Of a stretch of 6,668 nucleotides of DNA, positions 1 through 5,748 are shown piece by piece. The notes beneath the pieces are model-generated. The model saw only the letters and a list, made by a program, of their open reading frames with translations. It was not told the DNA's origin and did not search any database. The DNA is from Candidatus Rifleibacteriota bacterium (GTDB taxonomy: Bacteria; Riflebacteria; Ozemobacteria; Ozemobacterales; Ozemobacteraceae). The stretch lies in the NCBI GenBank assembly GCA_029560455.1, contig JAKQKW010000013.1, positions 1 through 6,668 on the forward strand, given 5' to 3'. Both the position numbers and the translations under genes were made by a program. Every line of letters starts with the position of its first letter. Position 1 is the stretch's first letter.

Positions 1-1
1 T

Positions 2-256
2 CCGACCGAGAACCGCCTGCTGACAATCAGCAGAACCACCGGTAAGATTACCCTGCACAGCATTGACGACGCCAAGGACAGCGAACAGCTGGTAACCTTT
101 GGTGGTCTGACAACGACGAACGAACCCGGCAAGTTCCAGAACCCGGTAGCAATCCACTTCGTCGATAACGACCTGATCGTTCTTGAACTCGATGATACGG
201 GTAAGAGAAAGCGCCTGCAGCTGATACGCAGCGGTGAGGCTGACTGGTTGAAGTAA
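2..256 (+). CDS. C-terminal end of a probable NHL/beta-propeller repeat protein (5' part outside the window)
   Basis: An open frame enters from the left edge and ends with TAA at 254-256, giving 84 visible residues with no internal stop. The segment FGGLTTTNEPGKFQNPVAI followed by a DNDLIVLELDDTG stretch fits the outline of an NHL repeat (G-G..G-F..P..I..., then a hydrophobic strand and an Asp-rich turn), so I infer the last blade or blades of a beta-propeller. The visible protein ends with a charged strand and EADWLK, and no membrane segment is seen in this part. It is followed within 15 nt by a strong terminator, so it is the last gene of its transcript, and it converges on the minus-strand operon. 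The NHL assignment rests on one repeat and is tentative; another beta-propeller or an unrelated beta-rich tail is possible. That the frame is coding is more certain, given the terminator placed just after the stop. Confidence 0.7.
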   Translation, partial: PTENRLLTISRTTGKITLHSIDDAKDSEQLVTFGGLTTTNEPGKFQNPVAIHFVDNDLIVLELDDTGKRKRLQLIRSGEADWLK

Positions 257-270
257 ATGAATCTTAACGA

Positions 271-301
271 AACTGCCGGGGAAAAACCCGGCAGTTTTTT
301 T
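271..301 (+). terminator. Rho-independent terminator of the left-edge plus-strand gene
   Basis: A perfect 10-bp stem (AACTGCCGGG at 271-280 pairing with CCCGGCAGTT at 287-296) closes a 6-nt loop, GAAAAA, and runs into seven T (295-301). It begins 14 nt after the TAA of the plus-strand gene. On the minus strand the same hairpin is followed by only a short T-rich stretch (TTTCGTT), so it could act weakly as a back-up for transcription leaving trmFO. Confidence 0.93.
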
Positions 302-369
302 ATGCGCGTAAAAAGTTAACGCCAGGCAGACAACTTATGTCGACCACGCAAATATGGCAGACAAACAAG

Positions 370-406
370 ATTCCCGCTTTCCCCCTCCGGGGACAAGCGC
401 GGGAAT
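370..406. repeat. REP-like intergenic palindrome, possible terminator of the minus-strand operon
   Basis: ATTCCCGC (370-377) is the exact reverse complement of GCGGGAAT (399-406). Between these arms TT and AA can pair with a two-base bulge on the right side, and an inner TCCCC/GGGGA stem (380-384 with 389-393) closes a small loop. The right arm continues as GGGAATGACGG, the sequence seen in the widespread family of dispersed REP-type palindromes with ATTCCCGC arms. There is no long T run on the plus strand. Read on the minus strand, the hairpin comes 34 nt after the trmFO stop and is followed by CTTGTTTGT, a T-rich tail, so it may terminate or stabilise the operon transcript. The palindrome is seen directly; repeat-family membership and terminator function are inferred. 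Confidence 0.6.
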
Positions 407-439
407 GACGGAGATCATGCAATTCGCGTGGAACCGGGG

Positions 440-1774
440 TTAGAGCTGGTCGAAGAATTCTCTGAACTGACGGCGGGCCTGGCGGATGATCTGCTCTTTG
501 CGAACTTCGCCTTTGGCGCCGTCTTCGCCGCTGAAGATGCCGAAGTTGGCGTTCATCGGGTGGAAATCCTTGTGACCGGCGAAAGTGATGTAGTTAACCA
601 GGCCGCCGAGCATGGTGGCAGGCGGGGCAACAACCGGTTCTTTGCCATTGATGATACGAACGGCGTTGATACCTGCGAGCAGGCCGGTAGCTGCCGACTC
701 GGTATAGCCTTCGACGCCACAGAGCTGGCCGGCGAAGAAAATGCGCGGATCATTGCGCAGCTGCAGAGTCGGCAGAAGCAGTTCGGGTGAATTGATATAC
801 GAGTTGCGGTGCATCTGCCCAAGCCTGACGAATTCGGCCTTTTCAAGGCCGGGAATCATACTGAAAACACGCTTCTGTTCAGGATGCTTGAGATTGGTCT
901 GAAAGCCGACCATATTGTAGAGGCTGGCAAGCAGGTTGTCCTGGCGCAGCTGCACGACCGCGTAAGGGCGTTTGCCGGTCTTCGGGTCGGTAAAGCCAAC
1001 CGGTTTCAGAGGCCCGAAGCGCAGAGAATCGACGCCGGATTCGGCGATGATTTCGACCGGCTGACAGGCGTTGAAAAACTGTTTGCGTGCATTCTTTTCA
1101 AGATTTGAGAGATCGATGCGCTCGGCTTCGAGCAGTGCTTTGACGAACTCAAGATACTGTTCTTTATTCATCGGGCAATTGAGATAATCGCCCTTGCCGG
1201 GCTCGCCATAGCGGTTGCCCTTGAAAGCGATCTCGCGATCGATGCTGTCAGCTGCTACCAGAGGTGCAACAGCGTCAAAGAATTCGAGTTTCTTTTTGCC
1301 AAGACGCTTCTGCAGGCTTTCGAGCAGCGCCGGCGAAGTCAGCGGCCCGGTAGCAATTATAACCAGACCATCTTCGGGCAGTTCGACCGCCTCTTCGTTG
1401 ACGAATTCAATCAGTGAATGGGTGCGCAGATAGCGGGTGATTTCGCGGGCAAAGGCGCCACGGTCGACGGCCAGAGCATTGCCGGCCGGCACACGGTATT
1501 TGTAGGCGACTTCCATGAAATAGCTGCCCAGAAGGCGCATTTCTTCTTTAAGAAGCCCGGAAGCCCGGTCTGGCAGATTGCTGCCGACTGAGTTACTGCA
1601 AACCAGTTCGGCGAATTGATCAGTTGTATGGGCACCGGTGCTGACTTTCGGGCGCATCTCGATCAGACGCACGGGTATCTGGCGTCTGATAAGCTGAAAA
1701 ACGGCCTCGGTGCCAGCGAGACCTGCACCAATAACAGTTACGGCGATTTCTTTATTCTTCCTGCTGCTCGTCAT
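440..1774 (-). CDS. trmFO: TrmFO, folate/FAD-dependent tRNA m5U54 methyltransferase
   Basis: This cytoplasmic enzyme methylates uridine 54 in the T-loop of tRNA, taking the one-carbon unit from 5,10-methylenetetrahydrofolate and reducing equivalents from FAD/NAD(P)H. The 444 residues match the usual family length. The FAD-binding Rossmann motif VIGAGLAGTEA lies at about 14-24 and is followed by an acidic residue after the second strand (LIEMRP, 38-43). The family signature ELVCSNS contains Cys59, and FFNACQPVE contains Cys237; by position these correspond to the two conserved functional cysteines of TrmFO. Further landmarks are IIATGPLTS (139-147), DYLNCPM (196-202), a C-terminal flavin segment FFAGQLCGVEGYTES (346-360) and the family-typical NYITF/HPMNANFG region. 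The ATG at 1774 is preceded by GGAAGG and overlaps the end of topA by 23 nt, so translation is probably coupled. It is the last gene of the operon. Presence of TrmFO implies folate-dependent rather than SAM-dependent (TrmA) T-loop methylation in this organism. Confidence 0.97.
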   Translation of the reverse strand: MTSSRKNKEIAVTVIGAGLAGTEAVFQLIRRQIPVRLIEMRPKVSTGAHTTDQFAELVCSNSVGSNLPDRASGLLKEEMRLLGSYFMEVAYKYRVPAGNALAVDRGAFAREITRYLRTHSLIEFVNEEAVELPEDGLVIIATGPLTSPALLESLQKRLGKKKLEFFDAVAPLVAADSIDREIAFKGNRYGEPGKGDYLNCPMNKEQYLEFVKALLEAERIDLSNLEKNARKQFFNACQPVEIIAESGVDSLRFGPLKPVGFTDPKTGKRPYAVVQLRQDNLLASLYNMVGFQTNLKHPEQKRVFSMIPGLEKAEFVRLGQMHRNSYINSPELLLPTLQLRNDPRIFFAGQLCGVEGYTESAATGLLAGINAVRIINGKEPVVAPPATMLGGLVNYITFAGHKDFHPMNANFGIFSGEDGAKGEVRKEQIIRQARRQFREFFDQL

Positions 1775-4094
1775 TATCTGTGCTGCCTTCCGGGATCGAT
1801 TTAAACTTACAACCCTTGCCTGAACATTTTATATAATTACCAAGTTTTTTGGTAGCGTGCCAAACCAGCGGCGAACCGCATTCGGGGCAGAGCTCACCGG
1901 TCGGTTTCGACCAGGTGGTCAAAGTACAGGTCGGGTAATTCGAACAACCATAGAAAAGTCTTCCGCGTTTCGATTTCTTTTCAAGCATTTTACCATTACA
2001 GCCTTCGGCCGGACAGGCCACGCCAATTTCTTTTACCACCGGCCGGGTGTTTTTGCAGGCCGGGTAATTGGTGCAGGCGATGAAACGCCCGAATTTACCG
2101 GTGCGGATATGCATGTCAGAGCCGCACTTGTCACACTTTTCTTCGACCAGTTCGAGTTCGCCGGGCTGAGGGGTGCCGGCGCTTTCGAGAAGAGCTGTCA
2201 TCTGCATCGGCGGCTGCGGAACACCGTCGGCGAAAAGAAGCAGCTCTTCTGGAATATTGATCGTCGACTTACATTCGGGGTAGCCGGAGCAGGCGAGAAA
2301 CTTGCCGCTGCGGCCCATGCGCACCAGCATCGTCTGGCCACATTTTTCGCATTTGATGTCTGATTCGATCTGAACTTTTTCGACCTTTTCTTCGGCGGCC
2401 TTGAGATCGCGCATGAAAGGCTCATAAAATTCGGTCAGAACCTGCACCCAGTCGATTTCGCCTTCCTCGATGCGGTCGAGGTGGCTTTCCATGGTGGCGG
2501 TGAAACCTGGGTTGATGATGTCAGAGAAGCATTTTTCAAGAATGTGATTGACGAGAAAGGCGGCGTCAGAAGGTTGAAACCTGCCGTCGACCTTGCGCAC
2601 ATACTTGCGCTGCTGAATGGTATCGACAATCGTGGCATAGGTGGATGGCCGGCCGATGCCTTCTTTTTCGAGGGTTTTGATAATTGAAGACTCACTGTAG
2701 CGTGGCGGCGGCGAAGTGAAATTCTGTTCGCCGGCAGCGCTGACAAGAGAGAGTTTTTCGCCCTTTTCGAGTGGCGGCAGCTTCTGTTTGCCTTCTTCAG
2801 AGACTTCTGGCTCGGCATCTTCGTCGCGGCTGACATTGTAAAGCGAGGTAAAACCATCGAAAACCATGGTGGTACCGGAAGCCTGCAGAATTACCCCGTC
2901 GACATCGACTTCGGCAGTGACGACGTTGTAACGGGCATCAGCCATCTGTGAGGCAACGTAACGGCGCCAGATCAGGGTATAGAGTTTCAACTGCTCGGGT
3001 TTGAGAAAAGCTGCCATCTGATCGGGGGTCCGATGCACAGAAGTCGGCCTGATGGCTTCGTGGGCATCCTGGGCGCCCTTTTTCATGCGATAGGTGCGCG
3101 CATGTGGCAGGCGGTATTCGCTGCTGAAATTTTCTTTAAGGTAGCCGTCGAGTTCGGTAAGCCCTTCGGGCGCAATGCGCACCGAGTCGGTTCGCATGTA
3201 GGTTATCAGACCGACCTGACCTTCGCTGCCGACTTCGACGCCTTCATAGAGTTTCTGTGCCACCGACATGGTGCGGCGCGGCGTAAAACCGAACTTTTGA
3301 GCGGCTTCGGCCTGCATGGTGCTGGTGATAAAAGGCGGCGGCGGCGCCTGCCGGCGTTCACGGCTGTTAACCGAAGTTACCTGCAGATCGGCCGATTTTA
3401 TTTTTGCCAGAATCTCATCGGCAGTGGCCTTATCAGGCACAACCGTTTTTTTGCCAGAATACTTAACCAGCTTAAGCTGGAATTTGCGCTGTTTTTCGCC
3501 TTTGACATCGGCGCTGATGACCCAGTATTCCTCGGGCTTGAATGCAAGAATTTCTTTCTCGCGCTGGCAAATCAGAGCGACGGCAACCGACTGAACACGG
3601 CCGGCCGACAGACCAAGGCAGATTTTCTGCCAAAGCAGCGGCGAAAGACGATAGCCCACGAGACGATCGAGAATACGGCGCGACTGCTGAGCGTTAACCA
3701 GCGCAAAATCAATATTGCGCGGGTGCTCGAGAGACTTGAGCACGTCTTCTCTGGTAATCGAGTTGAACGTGATGCGGCACTCAGACATCGGATCGATGTT
3801 GAGAACATTGGCGAGATGCCAGCTGATCGCTTCGCCTTCGCGGTCAGGGTCAGGGGCGAGATAAATACGATCGACAGTGCGGGCAACCTTCTGCAGGCGC
3901 AGAATAACTTCCTTGCGGTCTTTGACGACATGAAAATCAGGAACAAAACCATTCTCAGTACTGACACCGAATCTTGACGGCGGCAGATCGATGACATGCC
4001 CCTTGCTGGCTTCGACAATAAAATCCTTGCCGAGAAACTTTGACAGTGTTTTGATCTTACCAGGTGATTCGACGATAATCAGATTTTTGGTCAT
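1752..4094 (-). CDS. topA: DNA topoisomerase I (type IA) with four zinc-ribbon modules
   Basis: TopA relaxes negatively supercoiled DNA through a transient 5'-phosphotyrosyl single-strand break. The 780 residues begin with a TOPRIM domain: NLIIVESPGKIK holds the catalytic Glu9, and APDPDREGE holds the metal-binding acids Asp82, Asp84 and Glu86. SAGRVQSVAVAL (163-174) is a core motif, and GLITYMRTDS carries the active-site Tyr299. DAHEAIRPT (343-351) and EGIGRPSTYATI (478-489) complete the core. The C-terminal third has four cysteine ribbons: Cys582/585/602/608, Cys654/657/674/680, Cys694/699/717/723 and Cys736/739/757/762, then an acidic tail DNDEQQEE. I chose the ATG at 4094 because the TOPRIM strand starts there, as in other TopA proteins, and GGGAGGA sits just upstream. 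The open frame extends 37 codons further, to 4205, but that part runs inside smg and has no family resemblance. smg ends 31 nt upstream; trmFO overlaps its end. Confidence 0.98.
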   Translation of the reverse strand: MTKNLIIVESPGKIKTLSKFLGKDFIVEASKGHVIDLPPSRFGVSTENGFVPDFHVVKDRKEVILRLQKVARTVDRIYLAPDPDREGEAISWHLANVLNIDPMSECRITFNSITREDVLKSLEHPRNIDFALVNAQQSRRILDRLVGYRLSPLLWQKICLGLSAGRVQSVAVALICQREKEILAFKPEEYWVISADVKGEKQRKFQLKLVKYSGKKTVVPDKATADEILAKIKSADLQVTSVNSRERRQAPPPPFITSTMQAEAAQKFGFTPRRTMSVAQKLYEGVEVGSEGQVGLITYMRTDSVRIAPEGLTELDGYLKENFSSEYRLPHARTYRMKKGAQDAHEAIRPTSVHRTPDQMAAFLKPEQLKLYTLIWRRYVASQMADARYNVVTAEVDVDGVILQASGTTMVFDGFTSLYNVSRDEDAEPEVSEEGKQKLPPLEKGEKLSLVSAAGEQNFTSPPPRYSESSIIKTLEKEGIGRPSTYATIVDTIQQRKYVRKVDGRFQPSDAAFLVNHILEKCFSDIINPGFTATMESHLDRIEEGEIDWVQVLTEFYEPFMRDLKAAEEKVEKVQIESDIKCEKCGQTMLVRMGRSGKFLACSGYPECKSTINIPEELLLFADGVPQPPMQMTALLESAGTPQPGELELVEEKCDKCGSDMHIRTGKFGRFIACTNYPACKNTRPVVKEIGVACPAEGCNGKMLEKKSKRGRLFYGCSNYPTCTLTTWSKPTGELCPECGSPLVWHATKKLGNYIKCSGKGCKFKSIPEGSTDNDEQQEE
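1786..1791 (-). promoter_or_regulatory. Ribosome binding site of trmFO, inside topA
   Basis: GGAAGG on the minus strand ends 11 nt upstream of the trmFO ATG at 1774, a slightly long spacing. It lies inside the last codons of topA and supports the overlapping start. Confidence 0.6.
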
Positions 4095-4097
4095 TGT

Positions 4098-4104
4098 TCC
4101 TCCC
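4098..4104 (-). promoter_or_regulatory. Ribosome binding site that fixes the topA start
   Basis: GGGAGGA on the minus strand, 3-4 nt before the ATG at 4094, is the strongest Shine-Dalgarno match in the operon. It decides for this start against the in-frame upstream ATG at 4205. It lies in the 31-nt gap between smg and topA. Confidence 0.8.
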
Positions 4105-4125
4105 GGGCCATTACTGGCACGGTCT

Positions 4126-4620
4126 TCAGTGCAATACGACAGAATGCGGTGCTGGCGAGGTTTCCTGCCCTTCCATTTCGGAAGCGGGCTTATGCATGAT
4201 GACAATCAGCTCAAGCCGCGAGGCCGAGACCTGCCGCATATCGGTTTTCCAGATGTATTCGAGAACCTTTTCGAAGTGCAGCGGGGTGATGACGCCATCT
4301 TCGACGAGTTTCAACAGAAGCTGCTGCGCTTCAGGCAACAAACGTGCAGCTTCGCAGGCATGCAGATGCCTGATTCCGCTCGGGCGCCCATCAGAACTGT
4401 GCTTGCGGTCGCCAACCCTGACGATCGGGTCGACCTTCTGGGTAATCATGGCAACCAGATTCATGGCCGTGTCGATATCGCTGATCTTGAAACCCTTTTC
4501 GAGCAGCTTGCTGACCATCGGGTCACGGCCGGTTTCGTCGACACCGCTGGTTTCAATTCGCTTGATGACAATACTCATGATCTTCATGATATTGGTCAAC
4601 GGGCTTTTAATGTTGTTCAT
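4126..4620 (-). CDS. smg: Smg/DUF494 family protein
   Basis: The 164-residue product resembles the Smg family (DUF494), small helical proteins often encoded between dprA and topA; their biochemical role is not established. Visible family features are an N-terminal helical part with KLLEKGFKISDIDTAMNLV (38-56), matching the 'L...GF...DI..AL.WL' pattern, then GIRHLHACEAARLLPEAQQ (82-100), corresponding to the 'R....EE...L...A' segment. A third helical part, VEDGVITPLHFEKVLEYI (106-123), and SASRLELIVIMH (132-143) match the family's C-terminal helices. No signal peptide or membrane segment is seen. The C-terminal tail after about residue 145 (PASEMEGQETSPAP) is polar and looks disordered. The ATG at 4620 lies 3 nt after the dprA stop and has AAGG six bases upstream; later in-frame ATG codons (Met12, Met15) lack such a site. 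The family call rests on pattern similarity plus the diagnostic gene order, and the sequence is divergent from gammaproteobacterial Smg. Confidence 0.82.
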   Translation of the reverse strand: MNNIKSPLTNIMKIMSIVIKRIETSGVDETGRDPMVSKLLEKGFKISDIDTAMNLVAMITQKVDPIVRVGDRKHSSDGRPSGIRHLHACEAARLLPEAQQLLLKLVEDGVITPLHFEKVLEYIWKTDMRQVSASRLELIVIMHKPASEMEGQETSPAPHSVVLH

Positions 4621-4623
4621 AGC

Positions 4624-5748
4624 CTACCTTTTTTCATTCACTTTTTTTCTTGCCTGATAACTGCTTCCGGTTAGTTTAATCACATAATCTCTCATTTCGA
4701 GCTGCAAAAGTAAAGAAAACAATCTTTCGCGCTGCCAGCCATTTTCGAGCAACCGGTCGAGAGAAACCGGTTCTGATGCCAGTTGCGAGAGTAATTTTTT
4801 CTCTTCATCGGTGAGATCATCATCATGATTTTTTTCTGTTACAACAGGTTTATCTGGCAGAAGAGCAGAATAGTATCTGATGATCTCGTCAGGGTCGGTG
4901 ACGAGAATACCGCCATCCTGAAGCAGACTCAGGGTTCCTTCAGATGTGCTCGACTTGATACTGCCTGGAATCGCAAAAATCTCGCGATTCTGCTCACCGG
5001 CCAGCCTGGCAGTTATCAGCGAGCCGCTGCGCGCGCTAGCTTCAACAACCAGTGTCGCAACACACATTCCGGAAATAATACGGTTGCGCACCGGAAAAAA
5101 CCAGGGTCTGGCGATGGTTCCGGGGGCGTATTCAGAGATTACCGCGCCTTTTTTAAGTATTGCGTCACGGATTTTAAGGTTGCCACGCGGGTAAACCACA
5201 TCGGGCCCGTTCGCGAGAACTGCGACCGTGTGCCCGTCGGCTTCGAGAGCGCCGCGATGCGCATAGGTGTCGATGCCGAGAGCAAGGCCGCTGACAATTA
5301 CAAATCCGGCCTTGGCAAGCCGGCAGCCGAAATCACGGGCAATATCGTAACCCATCTGGGTACCATTACGGGCACCGACTATGGCGATTGCCGGGGCATT
5401 GCCGAAATCAAGTCTGCCTTTGACAAACAAAGCGACAGGTGAATCTGGAATTTCGCGCAGCAGCGCCGGGTATTCATCATCATTGAAAGTGATGAGTCTG
5501 ACATCTTTTCGGTCAAGCACTTCTGGCGGGCAGACCGGCTCGATGCGGGCAGCCTCGGCGACAAAGCGCTCAGCGCGTCTTACATCCCAGCCTTTGATGG
5601 CCAGCAGATCGCCTTTGGTCGCGCGAAAAGCGCGTTGCGGCGTTTCGAATTCCTTGATCAGACCGGCGGCAAGCGTAGCGCCGAGCCAGTTCATGGCAGC
5701 AAGCTTCAGCCATGGCAGTCGGCGGTCGGCAGAAAAAGCATCAGCCAT
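4624..5748 (-). CDS. dprA: DNA processing protein DprA (Smf)
   Basis: DprA binds incoming single-stranded DNA in the cytoplasm and loads RecA during natural transformation; it is also widespread in species not known to be competent. The 374 residues show the full-length family layout. An N-terminal helical/SAM-like region (about 10-65, WLGATLAAGLIKEF) is followed by the Rossmann-like domain with DEYPALLREIPDSP (91-104), AIVGARNGTQMGYD (122-135), VSGLALGIDTYAHRGAL (152-168), VVYPRGN (184-190), SEYAPGT (205-211), FFPVRNRIISG (217-227) and RSGSLITARLAGEQ (240-253). FAIPGSI (258-264) and LLQDGGILVTDPDEI (275-289) end the domain. A C-terminal winged-helix (about 312-362) completes the protein. Arg127 and Arg188 probably take the places of basic DNA-contacting residues (inference). 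The ATG at 5748 is preferred: it has GAGAG eight bases upstream and overlaps the previous stop as ATGGCTGA. A GTG at 5763 is in frame but has no good ribosome binding site. smg follows after 3 nt. Confidence 0.97.
   Translation of the reverse strand: MADAFSADRRLPWLKLAAMNWLGATLAAGLIKEFETPQRAFRATKGDLLAIKGWDVRRAERFVAEAARIEPVCPPEVLDRKDVRLITFNDDEYPALLREIPDSPVALFVKGRLDFGNAPAIAIVGARNGTQMGYDIARDFGCRLAKAGFVIVSGLALGIDTYAHRGALEADGHTVAVLANGPDVVYPRGNLKIRDAILKKGAVISEYAPGTIARPWFFPVRNRIISGMCVATLVVEASARSGSLITARLAGEQNREIFAIPGSIKSSTSEGTLSLLQDGGILVTDPDEIIRYYSALLPDKPVVTEKNHDDDLTDEEKKLLSQLASEPVSLDRLLENGWQRERLFSLLLQLEMRDYVIKLTGSSYQARKKVNEKR
4627..4630 (-). promoter_or_regulatory. Ribosome binding site of smg, overlapping the dprA stop
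   Basis: The minus strand reads AAGG-TAGGCT-ATG. The AAGG core is part of the last codons of dprA, and the TAG of dprA lies in the spacer, so ribosomes finishing dprA end on the smg initiation site. This supports coupled translation. Confidence 0.6.

Noticed and set aside
325..364. Direct repeat GGCAGACAA at 325-333 and 356-364 in the intergenic gap
   Set aside because: Only nine bases and two copies, with no palindromic or promoter context; it could easily be chance.
428..790. A 120-codon plus-strand frame opposite the trmFO 3' end
   Set aside because: It is antisense to the conserved flavin-binding C-terminus of TrmFO and has no independent support.
3033..3977. A 314-codon open frame on the plus strand opposite topA
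   Set aside because: It lies fully antisense to the conserved TopA core; its composition (rich in F, R, A, G, H) and lack of a ribosome binding site mark it as a shadow of the codon bias of topA.
4095..4205. A 37-residue N-terminal extension of TopA from the ATG at 4205
   Set aside because: It runs out of frame through the smg 3' end and resembles no TopA; the TOPRIM start and a strong ribosome binding site favour the ATG at 4094.
4629..4648. A7 and A6 runs near the 3' end of dprA as a possible slippage or frameshift site
   Set aside because: No downstream frame would give a meaningful product, and the runs lie at the non-conserved lysine-rich end of DprA next to the smg ribosome binding site.
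3991..4674. Two long plus-strand frames (227 and 187 codons) across smg and the topA start
   Set aside because: Both are antisense to smg and the topA 5' end, have no recognisable domain, and the minus-strand genes explain the region with proper starts and gene order.
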